Source: an uncultured Sphingomonadaceae bacterium
GTDB lineage: Bacteria; Pseudomonadota; Alphaproteobacteria; Sphingomonadales; Sphingomonadaceae
Length of the DNA stretch: 64,000 bases
Assembly (NCBI GenBank): GCA_947493215.1
Contig: CANLQE010000001.1
Coordinates: 1,675,404-1,739,403, forward strand
Direction of reading: 5' to 3'
Position numbers and translations under genes: made by a program. Positions 46,458-55,687 of the stretch are shown piece by piece (the first letter of the stretch is position 1; each line of letters opens with the position of its first letter). Under the pieces are notes generated by a model. It made no database searches. It saw nothing but the letters and a program-made list of their open reading frames with translations, and was not told the origin of the DNA.

Positions 46458-46977
46458 CCCAAGGCCATTTTCAGCAGCGCATCTTACCTGTTGGATGATA
46501 ATTAGTATTTGCGTTATAGGGGACTTTATATTTGAATTTACTGCATATTGTAGCCACATCGCGGCATTTCATTTATTGGGCAGGAGAATAAGCGGAGGCT
46601 TATTCTCCTGTTTTCTATTGCGGCACTCGTCGATGAGCTAAAGTACTAGCTACGGGCGTACTCATAGAAGGTCTAACAGATATGTTCGTACTAGGCAGGA
46701 GCATAAGACCTTCTGACCAGCCCCAATGAAAATTGGGTAGAGTGATACAAACCACTCTACCCAATTAGTTATAACGCAGACCAGGTGCGCTACGTTTGCC
46801 AAAGCCGCAACCTGCGGGGGCTGAGATGGCCTTGGCGGAAAGGGTTTACACTTTCTAACACCCGTATCCAAACAGCGGACTTGAATAGCAATTCATTTTC
46901 AGCCCAATATGAATAGATTGGTCCGTTTTACTTCCAAAATGGTTGTAGTAGCCAGAAACCGTAATAAAATAACCAGC
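46458..46977. other. 520-base intergenic region with several inverted repeats
   Basis: No supported protein gene; a 69-codon minus-strand frame lacks a start site and looks random. Besides the terminator at 46582-46609 it holds AGAAGGTCT/AGACCTTCT (46667-46675 with 46706-46714) and a perfect 14-base repeat with an 8-base loop (46731-46744 with 46753-46766). Two similar 15-mers, GGCAGGAGAATAAGC and GGCAGGAGCATAAGA, also occur about 115 bases apart. The set could be an RNA gene or a mobile palindrome remnant. Confidence 0.5.
46582..46609 (+). terminator. Rho-independent terminator after the diguanylate cyclase gene
   Basis: Perfect 12-base inverted repeat (46582-46593 with 46598-46609), 4-base loop GGAG, followed on the plus strand by GTTTTCT. 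This fits a terminator for the sthA/diguanylate cyclase unit. Confidence 0.7.
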
Positions 46978-47847
46978 CTAGCTATTCTTCATAGTGATCG
47001 ATACACGCCGATTTTTGTCATCCAGCGGCTCTGCGGGATTGTAGGGTTCGGTATCTGCGACGCCTTCGATCCGCGCCATGCGGTTCATTGCGACGCCTTG
47101 TTTCACAAGCTCCCGCCTCGTCGCTTCTGCTCTGGCAGAGGACAATAGCCAGTTATTCATGCTTTGTCCGCTGGCGTAGGGTAAGCTATCTGTGTGGCCC
47201 CTAATAATCAGTTCATTGTCGACAGTGTCGATGATCGTAGCGACTTGTCCAATGAGTTGAATTGCGCGGGATTGCAGGTTATTTGTCGCCAAAGCAAACA
47301 TACTGAAATCCGCTTCATCGACAATATCGATGCGTAAACCTTCCGCAGTATCAGTGAAACGGACGTTGGACAGCAGTTTCGCTGTCTCCGGATTTTTCTT
47401 CAATTGCTCTCGAACGCGTTTCTCAAATTCCTTGGCGGTCATTGATTTGGGCACAGATTTTTCTTTGCGATCTTTTTTGCGATCATCGCCGGTATCGTCG
47501 GTTGGCTTGCGGGGAACTTGAACTGACTGATCTTCCGTATTTTTCGATTTCGCGTGGGGAAATTTATCGGGATCGGTGACCGATGACCCACCGAACATGC
47601 CTTGGCCGCCGGCGCTATCGCGCTTCACTGTTGCCAAGGTCGGCGCGAAATAATCGGCTAGACCCTTGCGCTGTTTTTCGTCTGTGGCGCCGAGCAGCCA
47701 CATGAGCAAAAAAAACGCCATCATCGCCGTGACAAAGTCAGCATAGGCGACTTTCCATGCACCGCCATGATGGCCACCGTGATCTTCCATAATGATCTTC
47801 TTGACGATGATCGGACGAACCGGCTCAGGAACTGCTTTCTTGGCCAT
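46978..47847 (-). CDS. motB: Flagellar stator protein MotB
   Basis: 289 residues. The single helix near residue 25 has KVAYADFVTAMMAFFLLMWLL with the proton-binding Asp of MotB. A charged linker (about 75-140) leads to an OmpA-like peptidoglycan-binding domain: ELIIRGHTDSLPYASG, LLSSARAEATRRELV and DDKNRRVSI. It anchors the stator and forms the ion channel with MotA. It starts 2 bases after the motA stop. Confidence 0.95.
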   Translation of the reverse strand: MAKKAVPEPVRPIIVKKIIMEDHGGHHGGAWKVAYADFVTAMMAFFLLMWLLGATDEKQRKGLADYFAPTLATVKRDSAGGQGMFGGSSVTDPDKFPHAKSKNTEDQSVQVPRKPTDDTGDDRKKDRKEKSVPKSMTAKEFEKRVREQLKKNPETAKLLSNVRFTDTAEGLRIDIVDEADFSMFALATNNLQSRAIQLIGQVATIIDTVDNELIIRGHTDSLPYASGQSMNNWLLSSARAEATRRELVKQGVAMNRMARIEGVADTEPYNPAEPLDDKNRRVSITMKNS

Positions 47848-47849
47848 GG

Positions 47850-48713
47850 CTATTTTGCCCTTATGGCATCAAAGACGTCGGAGAAACTTGGCTGGTTTGC
47901 ATGCTGCAAGCTTGTCCGGGCTGCTTCAATGATTAGTGGCTGTGGATGACCGTGCAGACTGGCAATGATCAACTGTTTTGCGACATGATAAATACTGGCG
48001 TCGCTTTCGATAACCGCGCGTGCACGATTGGCCATGGGGCCTACGAGTCCATAGGCTAAGAAAATACCGAGGAACGTCCCGACAAGTGCCGACCCGATCA
48101 TGCCCCCCAAAATTGCCGGAGGTTTATCGATCGAGCCCATGACTTTGATAATGCCCAAAACAGCGGCAACAATACCCAAAGCCGGTAGAGCATCGGCTAG
48201 GCCTTGAAGATCGTCGGCCGGTCCGACAGCTTCGTGATGGTGCGTTTTGATCGCCTGATCCATGACATCCTCAACCGCATGCGGATCGAGTGTGCCAGAA
48301 GAAACGACAACAAGGCGCAAGCTATCAGCAATCAAGTGGATGAGAGCGTCATCCTTCAAAAGCTTTGGATATTCACTGAATATCGGAGAGGCTTTCGGAT
48401 CCTCGATATGCGGTTCGAGAGCGACGGGGCCTTCACTTTTGAGGATCTTTGTCAGTTTGGACACCAGCAATATGCAATCCATGAAATCCTGTTTGACGTA
48501 GGTCGGACCTTTGAAAACTTTGCCAAAGCCGCCCATTATTGCCTTGAGCTTCGCGCCATTGTTGCCGATGATCAGCGCGGCGACCGCCGAGCCGCCGATA
48601 ATTCCCATCTCGATCGGAAGCGCGGCAATCACAACGCCCATGTCGCCGCCGGATAGCGTGTACACGCCGAAAACCATCACGAACAAGACAACAATTCCGA
48701 TTACAGCGAACAT
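47850..48713 (-). CDS. motA: Flagellar stator protein MotA
   Basis: 287 residues, four hydrophobic segments, starting FAVIGIVVLFVMVFGVYTLSGGD. Conserved ADALPALGIVAAVLGIIKVM and GALVGTFLGIFLAYGLVGPM are the third and fourth helices. It works with MotB, encoded 2 bases downstream, as the proton channel of the flagellar motor. The 127 bases upstream hold no sigma-54 match that I can see. Confidence 0.95.
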   Translation of the reverse strand: MFAVIGIVVLFVMVFGVYTLSGGDMGVVIAALPIEMGIIGGSAVAALIIGNNGAKLKAIMGGFGKVFKGPTYVKQDFMDCILLVSKLTKILKSEGPVALEPHIEDPKASPIFSEYPKLLKDDALIHLIADSLRLVVVSSGTLDPHAVEDVMDQAIKTHHHEAVGPADDLQGLADALPALGIVAAVLGIIKVMGSIDKPPAILGGMIGSALVGTFLGIFLAYGLVGPMANRARAVIESDASIYHVAKQLIIASLHGHPQPLIIEAARTSLQHANQPSFSDVFDAIRAK

Positions 48714-48840
48714 TATTTATTCCAATCCACAGGTCCGTTTAAACTTGCCCGCTCACCCATTGGCCGCGGAACAATTCTTATATTGGTGAACGGACAAAAA
48801 CCCTTATGGTTAAGAGCGAGATAGTGATGATTTTGGCGGG

Positions 48841-49689
48841 CTAGCCGATAAGTTGGATCAATGAAGTCCTGGCGGTTTGAGCATAAAGCCGCTGGGCTGC
48901 TTCCAAGTTGACCAGCAGCGATTGGAACTGGGATATTGCCTCGGCAACATCGGTATTTTCCAGCGCAGACCGGCGCTCCGTCGTGTTGAGTTGTGAGTCC
49001 TGCAATCTCAAATCCTGCTCATCCAGTCTGTTGACAAGGACACCCTGACCACCAAGCAGCACGGAGAAATGATCCGTCATCGACTTAGCGCGATCCAACT
49101 GTTCCCCGCGTTCCGCCGGTGTGCCGGTGCGAACCGCGTCAATCATATTAGTGAGGATCATATCCAGGCTTTCGGTCGCGCCGCCGCCAATGTCGACATC
49201 TTCAGCAACTGCTCGCAATGTCGGGGCCGGGGTGACCAAAACATTGGCGTCAATGCGCATCTGGATCGGATCGCCGGAATGGAAAAGTTGACCGCCATAA
49301 TTGTCTTTTACCTGAGTCAGTTGGTTAAACTGTTCCTGAAAACTCTGGAGCTCCAACGCAATAATCTCACGGTCTTGCGGCGCCAATGTTTCGTTATTGG
49401 CCAGCACCATCAACTCTCTGATGCGCGTGGCGCCGTTCGACATGGTGTCCATGGTCGATTCTGCCTGCTGCGCCAAAATACGCGCGCGGCCGATATTGTT
49501 GGACCAGCTGTCCTCGATCGTCGACTGCCTGCTGATACTCGATATTTCCAGCCAACTAGCAGGAGCCTCCGACGGTCGATTAAAACTGATGCCAGTGGCG
49601 ATGGATTCCTGTTTCCGTGCGATCAGCTCAGACAGTGAAGTCTGTTTCTGAATGGCGTCCGCTGGTCTGGTGCGATTAATAGATTCCAT
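48841..49689 (-). CDS. flgL: Hook-filament junction protein FlgL
   Basis: 282 residues. N-terminal flagellin-type helix with ISTGISFNRPSEAPASWLEIS; C-terminal helix ALENTDVAEAISQFQSLLVNLEAAQRLYAQT, given here in parts (ALENTDVAEAISQF, QSLLVNLEAAQRLYAQ). Shorter than enteric FlgL by about 35 residues. Last gene of the flgB-flgL unit, 36 bases after flgK. Confidence 0.9.
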   Translation of the reverse strand: MESINRTRPADAIQKQTSLSELIARKQESIATGISFNRPSEAPASWLEISSISRQSTIEDSWSNNIGRARILAQQAESTMDTMSNGATRIRELMVLANNETLAPQDREIIALELQSFQEQFNQLTQVKDNYGGQLFHSGDPIQMRIDANVLVTPAPTLRAVAEDVDIGGGATESLDMILTNMIDAVRTGTPAERGEQLDRAKSMTDHFSVLLGGQGVLVNRLDEQDLRLQDSQLNTTERRSALENTDVAEAISQFQSLLVNLEAAQRLYAQTARTSLIQLIG

Positions 49690-49725
49690 TACATACCCCT
49701 TAGGTGCTGCTGGTTCAGCGCCTCA

Positions 49726-51057
49726 TTAAAAAATTGCCAATACGGATTGGACGGTTTCACGAGCGACCTGAATAATCCGGGCAGATGCTTCATATGCCTG
49801 TTGCAGCCGAATGAGGTCGGCGGCCTCGCGGTCAAGGTCCACGACCGAGACCCGGTCTCGCGATTCCCGTGTCGCCACATCAAAGGCGGTTGCCGCGTCG
49901 CTTTCGCTGCGTGCTGACAAAAGATTCTGTGCTTGTGCGAGCACCAGCCCTTCAAATTGTTGTTCAGTCCCGGTTGGTGTGCGTAGATCTACGAAAGCCA
50001 AAATATTGCCATTGGCGACCCCGGCTGGTGATGCCAGCGCCAGATCATTCCCCGTCAATCCAGTGGTCGTAAGACTGGCAGCCGTACCTCCATGGGAAAC
50101 AACCGCTGTGCCAACTGCGCCGGCATCGGTACGGCCATTGGCTTGCCAGCCGTTAATCTCGCCGGCAAATTGTACGGCCAAGCTATCCAGATTGGCGGAT
50201 GTAGCTGCAATGTCAGATTGTGCGCGGTGCAGCCCGCCCAATGTCCCATTGGTTGGCGGTGGCTGTATTGCCCCGCCGATCTCTATGTCAAACGCACCGC
50301 CTGCATTGGCAACAAAAGTCACCGGACTGACAGTGTCATAGGCGACCAGACTGGTGCCGCCGCGTGAAACATCGGCCAGTCCATTATCACCAAAACTAAT
50401 TTCGACATCCAGCTTCTCGGTGATGACGGTCAGGGCCGCATCGCGTTGGTCGAGCAATGCTACTTGCTGCGATGTACCCGTCTTGGTGGGGCGCAATTTT
50501 TCGTTGACCGCGGCGAGTTCAGCTAGCGCTGAATTCAGTTCCGATGCTTCTTGTGCTGCGGCACCGTTCATCAATGTTGTGGTGGTGGAAAGATTTGACG
50601 CTGTCTGATTAAACCGGGCAACCGTGTCTTCGATATCGCCCAGAAATTGGCCTCTTAGCGCCGGTTCAAACGGGACTGCTGACAATTCTTCGGCGCTGCC
50701 GAAAAGCTCGGTCAGCTGGCTGCCAATATCCGATTGATTATTTGCGAGCGCGATCTCTCCTTGATCGAGCCATTGGACCATGACGTCGGTCCGGACGCGA
50801 TTGGCGCCCGTCTGCCGTGTCGCCGCTTCCAAAAATTGGTCGCTGGCTCGGACAAGGCCGTTTATCGCAACGCCGCCGACGCCTGTAAAATTGCTATATA
50901 AAGGATTGGTAGATCCATAAATTGTTGTGTCACCGACATTGAGCGAGCGGCGCACATAATCGGGGTTTTCGGCATTCGCGATATTGGACCCGACGACCTC
51001 TAGCGCCCGGCTATTCACCTGCAGCGCCGATCGTCCGATAGATAACATATCAGACAT
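49726..51057 (-). CDS. flgK: Hook-associated protein FlgK
   Basis: 443 residues from the ATG with GGAG 7-8 bases upstream, overlapping the flgJ stop by 8 bases. N-terminal rod-type motif LQVNSRALEVVGSNIANAENPDYVRR (given in parts: LQVNSRALEVVG, SNIANAENPDYVRR) and C-terminal DREAADLIRLQQAYEASARI and IQVARETVQSVL. It caps the hook and joins the filament. Typical domain order; somewhat shorter than enteric FlgK (about 547). Confidence 0.93.
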   Translation of the reverse strand: MSDMLSIGRSALQVNSRALEVVGSNIANAENPDYVRRSLNVGDTTIYGSTNPLYSNFTGVGGVAINGLVRASDQFLEAATRQTGANRVRTDVMVQWLDQGEIALANNQSDIGSQLTELFGSAEELSAVPFEPALRGQFLGDIEDTVARFNQTASNLSTTTTLMNGAAAQEASELNSALAELAAVNEKLRPTKTGTSQQVALLDQRDAALTVITEKLDVEISFGDNGLADVSRGGTSLVAYDTVSPVTFVANAGGAFDIEIGGAIQPPPTNGTLGGLHRAQSDIAATSANLDSLAVQFAGEINGWQANGRTDAGAVGTAVVSHGGTAASLTTTGLTGNDLALASPAGVANGNILAFVDLRTPTGTEQQFEGLVLAQAQNLLSARSESDAATAFDVATRESRDRVSVVDLDREAADLIRLQQAYEASARIIQVARETVQSVLAIF

Positions 51058-51352
51058 TATTTTTCTCCACATGACGGGTCAGCAGTTGGGCAATGCCAAA
51101 GACTCCTTTGTCCGCCATATTTTCAGCCAGCATGCTATCCTGCATATCGCGGAACTGTTCCGTTCCTTGGCCATCGAACAGACCTTCACCCAAAGATGGC
51201 GTGCGCATAGTAGAAAGCATTTGCCGGACGAAGATCGCCTCAAAATCAGCAGCCATCGTTTCCGCATCGGTTTTCGCGCCGTTTGGCGGAGCCTTCGCCG
51301 CATTTGGTGCCGATGCGGCCAACAGGTTTCCAGTTGGATTAATAGTGGTCAT
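51050..51352 (-). CDS. flgJ: FlgJ rod-binding domain protein, lacking the muramidase part
   Basis: 100 residues. It has only the N-terminal domain of FlgJ: AADFEAIFVRQMLSTMRTP and FRDMQDSMLAENMADKGVFG then IAQLL. The peptidoglycan-hydrolase half found in enteric FlgJ is absent; a separate lytic transglycosylase gene at 60.0 kb may supply it. Overlaps flgI by 4 bases and flgK by 8. Confidence 0.88.
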   Translation of the reverse strand: MTTINPTGNLLAASAPNAAKAPPNGAKTDAETMAADFEAIFVRQMLSTMRTPSLGEGLFDGQGTEQFRDMQDSMLAENMADKGVFGIAQLLTRHVEKNNV

Positions 51353-52473
51353 ATGATGATCAACTCCGCTTTCAAGGCACCTGCTTGCTTCAATCCTTCC
51401 AGGATCGCTGTTAGATCAGACGGTGAAACGCCGATGGAATTAATAGTTTCGACAATTTCCGATAAAGAAGCACGGCGACCAATTTCAAAGGCAGGGGCGC
51501 CATCATCTTCCAGAACAATGTCACTATTCGGCTCTGTTGCGGTCCTTCCGCGGCTAAACGGCTCGGGTTGTACGACCGTTGGATTTTCTTCGACACGCAC
51601 GGTCAATTTTCCGTGACTGACCGCTGCAGGGCCTAGACGAACGGCTCCGTTTATGACGACCGTACCTGTTCTGGCATTCACAATGATCCGCGCACGGGCT
51701 TCGGCGGGCTTCACATTGAGGTTTTCGATTTTGCCCATCAGCATGACCCGTTCCTGCACGCCTATCGGCGCAACAATGCGCACCGTTACCGCGTCCGCTG
51801 CTATGGCCATCTCAGCGCCGACGGCTTCATTAATCGCATCGGCAACCCGCAAAGATGTCGTAAGATCGGCATCGGTCAGATTGAAACTGAGAAACGGTTG
51901 GGTTTCAAAACCAGTGGCAACGGTTCTTTCGATCGAAGCACCACCTGAGATACGTCCGACCGAGGGGATGTTGACGGTTAGCCTTGATCCGTCTGCCGCA
52001 GAAATACCAAGGCCGCCAACGGCCAAGTTTCCCTGCGCCATCGCGTAAATCTGTTGATCCGCACCGTATAGCGGCATCAATATCAATGTCCCGCCACGCA
52101 GCGATTTGGCTTTGCCAATTGCTGATACGGTAACGTCCATTCGTTGACCCGGTTTCGCGAAGGCTGGCATCTCGGCGGTGACCATAACGGCCGCCGCATT
52201 TTTGGTTGCCGGGTTAACGCCGGGGGGCAGGGCCAGGCCAAAGCGGCTGGTCATGCCTTTCACACCCAATGTCGCATATTCCAGACTGTCATCGCCGGTA
52301 CCTGCAAGCCCGACCACTACGCCATAGCCGACGAGCTGATTGGTCCGCAGACCAGCGAAATGGCCGAGATCTTTAATCCGCTCCGCCTGGGCTGGTTGCA
52401 TCGCAATCAACACCGTGATGGCGAGCGCGGCAAGCAAGTGGACGAGACGGGTTATTTTGAATGATAGGGTCAT
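51349..52473 (-). CDS. flgI: Flagellar P-ring protein FlgI
   Basis: 374 residues. Sec signal peptide to about residue 30 (AMQPAQA). Conserved RIKDLGHFAGLRTNQLVGYG, VVGLAGTGDD and GVNPATKNAAAVMVTAEMP regions are those of FlgI. It forms the periplasmic P-ring with FlgA as chaperone. Start is fixed by TTCAAAATGAC; stop overlaps flgJ start by 4 bases. Confidence 0.96.
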   Translation of the reverse strand: MTLSFKITRLVHLLAALAITVLIAMQPAQAERIKDLGHFAGLRTNQLVGYGVVVGLAGTGDDSLEYATLGVKGMTSRFGLALPPGVNPATKNAAAVMVTAEMPAFAKPGQRMDVTVSAIGKAKSLRGGTLILMPLYGADQQIYAMAQGNLAVGGLGISAADGSRLTVNIPSVGRISGGASIERTVATGFETQPFLSFNLTDADLTTSLRVADAINEAVGAEMAIAADAVTVRIVAPIGVQERVMLMGKIENLNVKPAEARARIIVNARTGTVVINGAVRLGPAAVSHGKLTVRVEENPTVVQPEPFSRGRTATEPNSDIVLEDDGAPAFEIGRRASLSEIVETINSIGVSPSDLTAILEGLKQAGALKAELIII

Positions 52474-52494
52474 AAAATGTGCCTGATCAGGAAT

Positions 52495-53181
52495 CTAAAA
52501 GGGTGAGATTTTGGAGAAAAAATTCTGTAACCAGCCTTGTTTGCTGGCAGAGGCAATTTCCCCGGAGCCGCCGTAAATGATCCGGGCATTGGCCACTTTG
52601 GTCGATGGGATCGTGTTCTCGGATGACACATCAATCGCCCGGATCAGTCCGCTAAATTGAACATGTTCGTCCCCGCGGTTGAGCGAAGTCATTTTCTGTC
52701 CGCGCACCAGCATCGTGCCGTTGGCATAGCTTTGCGCGACCGTCACGCTGACCTGCCCCTGCAGCGAGTTTGATTGCGAAGCATTGCCGGTGCCTGAGAA
52801 ATTTTGTGACCCACTTGTCCCAACGTCGCTGGGAGAAAATAGCGAGAATAAGCCCGTGGTAGGCGGCGCTAATGAAATACCGCCGCTGCGGTCTTTCGAT
52901 GCACTATTTGCTTTGCTTGCTCTGGTATTTTCGACCAGCAAGATGGTGATAATATCGCCTTTGCTACTGGCGCGCATGCCGCTGGTGAGCGCTGCATAGC
53001 CCGACGCCTGCTGAAAGATGGCACCATTGGCAATGGTGGGCGCTGGCGCCGGCAGTGGGGCGGCAATAGCGGCGTTAAAACCTTGCTCCGGTGCAGATCC
53101 ACCAGAACCCATGCAGCCGATTAGCAGAAAGGGTGCAATGGTGACGGTCAAAGCTGTCTTCGAAATAGATGATATGTGCAT
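52495..53181 (-). CDS. flgH: Flagellar L-ring lipoprotein FlgH
   Basis: 228 residues. Lipobox LLIGC with Cys23. The mature part has GDIITILLVENTRASKAN and ARIIYGGSGEIASASKQGWLQ at the C-terminus, typical of FlgH. It forms the outer-membrane L-ring. It lies 29 bases after flgG and 21 before flgI. Confidence 0.94.
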   Translation of the reverse strand: MHISSISKTALTVTIAPFLLIGCMGSGGSAPEQGFNAAIAAPLPAPAPTIANGAIFQQASGYAALTSGMRASSKGDIITILLVENTRASKANSASKDRSGGISLAPPTTGLFSLFSPSDVGTSGSQNFSGTGNASQSNSLQGQVSVTVAQSYANGTMLVRGQKMTSLNRGDEHVQFSGLIRAIDVSSENTIPSTKVANARIIYGGSGEIASASKQGWLQNFFSKISPF

Positions 53182-53210
53182 GACGCTAATGTCTCTCGTT
53201 CAGAATATTT

Positions 53211-53999
53211 TTAAAGCTGCTGGTTTACGAATTGCAGCATTTCATCGGTTGCAGAGATCATCTTGGAATTGACCTCATAGGCGCGCTGCGTCTCGATCAT
53301 GTTGACGAGCTCTTCGACGATATTGACGTTGGATTGCTCCAGCGCTCCTTGGCGGATGTTACCGCGGCCTTCGGTGCCAGCTTCGCCAACTTGCGGTGCA
53401 CCACTGGCGGCGGTTTCCGTGCGGATATTATTGCCGACCGAGAGCAATCCAGCTGGATTGGTAAAACTGGCCAATTCTATTTGGCCCAATTCACTGGGGT
53501 CAGATTGGCCAGCCAGTGTAGCGGTCACGGTACCATTATTACCGATCGTCACTGCAGTGGCCCCTTGGGGCACCTGGATGGCCGGTACGAGGGGAAAACC
53601 ATCGCTGGTGACCATATTGCCTTCGGCGGTGAGGTTGAAGTTACCTGCACGCGAATAGCCTGTGGTTCCGTCGGGCATTTCAACCTGGAAAAAACCAGAG
53701 CCTTCGATCGCCATATCGAGGGCGTTCTCAGTCATTTGCAATGTACCTTGCGTGCTGATTTTTCCGATGCCCGATAGTTTGACACCGGTGCCCAGTTGCA
53801 AACCACTGGCAAACCGATTCTGTGCGTCTGATGGCGCCCCGGGCGTGACTACATTTTGATAAGCAAGCGTCTCAAAATCCGCTCGATCGCGTTTGAAACC
53901 GGTTGTGTTTACGTTCGCCAGATTGTTGGCGATGACGCGCATTTTCGTATTTTGCGCGTCCAAACCGGTGCGCGCAACTTGTAAAGCAGCATTGCTCAT
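53211..53999 (-). CDS. flgG: Distal rod protein FlgG
   Basis: 262 residues, full-length. N-terminal ARTGLDAQNTKMRVIANNLA and NVNTTGFKRDRADFETL; C-terminal RQGALEQSNVNIVEELVNMI and IETQRAYEVNSKMI. It builds the distal rod. Located 36 bases after flgF. Confidence 0.95.
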   Translation of the reverse strand: MSNAALQVARTGLDAQNTKMRVIANNLANVNTTGFKRDRADFETLAYQNVVTPGAPSDAQNRFASGLQLGTGVKLSGIGKISTQGTLQMTENALDMAIEGSGFFQVEMPDGTTGYSRAGNFNLTAEGNMVTSDGFPLVPAIQVPQGATAVTIGNNGTVTATLAGQSDPSELGQIELASFTNPAGLLSVGNNIRTETAASGAPQVGEAGTEGRGNIRQGALEQSNVNIVEELVNMIETQRAYEVNSKMISATDEMLQFVNQQL

Positions 54000-54035
54000 T
54001 TCATCGTCTCCTTCGTGCGATTATCGCACCAATTA

Positions 54036-54779
54036 TCATTGCGGCATGTTCATGACGCTGGCGCTGCTCTCATCCAGCTCTTCGGCTGTGCGCAGCATTT
54101 TTGCCTGGGTTTCCCAAGCACGGCTGGTCTCGATCATATCGACCAGCGCGGCGGTCATATTCACATTCGATTCTTCCAGTGCGCCAGAAACAACCCGCGC
54201 ATTGTCATCAATCGGTAGGACGCCATCATCCGGCGCGCGGAATAGCGCGTCTGACCCTTTGGAAAGGGCGCTGCCGGTCATGCTGACCAGTTTGATCCGG
54301 TCGAGTTCTTGCGGCTGTGTGGGGTCGCCGCCCTGTGGTACGAAGAACACGGTGCCGTCTGCGCCAATGTCCACCCGCTCGGCCGGTGGCATGGTAATCG
54401 GTCCGCCTTCGCCCAAGACCGGGAAACCGTCGCCGGTAACCATCGCGCCCGAAGCGGCGATGCGGAAATCGCCACGCCGGGAATAAGCTTCTTTGCCGTC
54501 TGCGGCCTGAACCGCGATCATTGCGTCGCCTTCCATCGCGATATCCAGCGACCGACCTGTTTGCGTTATAGAGCCGCCGTTCATATCGGCTTGCATATCC
54601 CGCTCGACGGCCATGGCTCGGCTATCGTGACCGGGGCCGGTCAAATATTTAGCTTTGGCTGAAACCATATCGGCTTTGAAACCCACAGTGTTTGAATTCG
54701 CCATATTATTGGCGACAGCCGTTTGCCGGTTCATCAACGATTTCATCGTGTTGACGGCGGTATATGCAAGCTTATCCAT
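54036..54779 (-). CDS. flgF: Proximal rod protein FlgF
   Basis: 247 residues. N-terminal LMNRQTAVANNMANSNTVGF and C-terminal ALEESNVNMTAALVDMIETS then RAWETQAKML. GDGFPVLGEGGPITMPP is the central rod-family stretch. It forms part of the proximal rod, 33 bases after flgE. Confidence 0.93.
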   Translation of the reverse strand: MDKLAYTAVNTMKSLMNRQTAVANNMANSNTVGFKADMVSAKAKYLTGPGHDSRAMAVERDMQADMNGGSITQTGRSLDIAMEGDAMIAVQAADGKEAYSRRGDFRIAASGAMVTGDGFPVLGEGGPITMPPAERVDIGADGTVFFVPQGGDPTQPQELDRIKLVSMTGSALSKGSDALFRAPDDGVLPIDDNARVVSGALEESNVNMTAALVDMIETSRAWETQAKMLRTAEELDESSASVMNMPQ

Positions 54780-54812
54780 AGACTATTCCTAGGTTGTTAT
54801 CGCCTTCAGCTG

Positions 54813-55643
54813 TTAGACCTGAAGGTTGATAATCGTCTGGCTTAGGGTATTGGCCGTCTCAATCGCCTGGGCATTGGCCTGGAAATTCCGCTGAGCGGAA
54901 ATCAAGGAGACCAGCTCTTCGGTAATATCGACGTTAGCGAGTTCTAGCGTGCCAGAACGTACTTGACCCAATGGACCGTTAGCGGCCTGATTAAGCTGGG
55001 CCGGACCGGAATCGCCGGTCGCTACCCAATGGGCATCGCCAATGGGACGCAAACCTTCGATGGAGTTGAAACTGGACATCGCAAGGGCGCCAATATCAAT
55101 CTGGTTTCCGTTAGAGAATGTTGCACTGACAACCCCTTCACCGTTGACGGCGATATTGGTCAGAAGCGCAGCCGGATCGCCGGGATCGGCATCTGGCAAA
55201 ATGAAATCGAACATGTCGGCGGCATTGGTCGATGTTGCAACGCCATTGGCATCAACCGGTAAAAGTTGCGCCTTGGCTCCAGTGGTATCGACAACTTCAC
55301 GATCGACATTTACGGCGAAAGAACCATTGCGGGTAAAGGAAAGACCCTGACGCGGGGGTTGACCGCGGACGGAGAAAAACCCGTCACCGGCAATCGCGAG
55401 ATCCAGTGTTTTGTCAGTTGCCTGCAATGTACCCTGCGTAAATTGCTGTGTGATGCCAGTCAGCCGAACGCCTTGCCCTGCAACGGTTTTGGTCGTCTGG
55501 GTAGGGGAAGCGGCAAACAGGTCGCCAAACTGCGCGCGGCTTTTTTTGAAGCCGGTCGAGTTTGTATTCGCGACGTTGTTTGAAATCACGTTCAAATCGG
55601 TTTGTGCAGCTTTCAGGCCGCTAAGGGACGTAAAGAAAGACAT
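54813..55643 (-). CDS. flgE: Hook protein FlgE, unusually short
   Basis: 276 residues. N-terminal LNVISNNVANTNSTGFKKS and C-terminal RSGTLELANVDITEELVSLI then SAQRNFQANAQAIETAN are hook/rod motifs; gene order (after flgD, before flgF) marks it as FlgE. Hook proteins usually have about 400 residues or more. The middle D2-type region is reduced to about 100 residues (the FILPDADPGDPA area), so the hook would have a minimal outer domain. A FlgE-FlgG mix-up is unlikely because flgG is present separately. Confidence 0.85.
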   Translation of the reverse strand: MSFFTSLSGLKAAQTDLNVISNNVANTNSTGFKKSRAQFGDLFAASPTQTTKTVAGQGVRLTGITQQFTQGTLQATDKTLDLAIAGDGFFSVRGQPPRQGLSFTRNGSFAVNVDREVVDTTGAKAQLLPVDANGVATSTNAADMFDFILPDADPGDPAALLTNIAVNGEGVVSATFSNGNQIDIGALAMSSFNSIEGLRPIGDAHWVATGDSGPAQLNQAANGPLGQVRSGTLELANVDITEELVSLISAQRNFQANAQAIETANTLSQTIINLQV

Positions 55644-55687
55644 TATCTCTTCTCCTGGTTAAAATCTATTTGGGGAGGAATATCTGA

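Noticed and set aside
46662-46871. 69-codon minus-strand frame in the inverted-repeat gap
   Set aside because: No ribosome site, composition dictated by the repeats, no similarity to known proteins.
48842-48856. GCCGATAA, a sigma-28 -10 match on the plus strand
   Set aside because: Falls at the flgL stop, has no TAAA at the correct spacing upstream, and no plus-strand gene follows.
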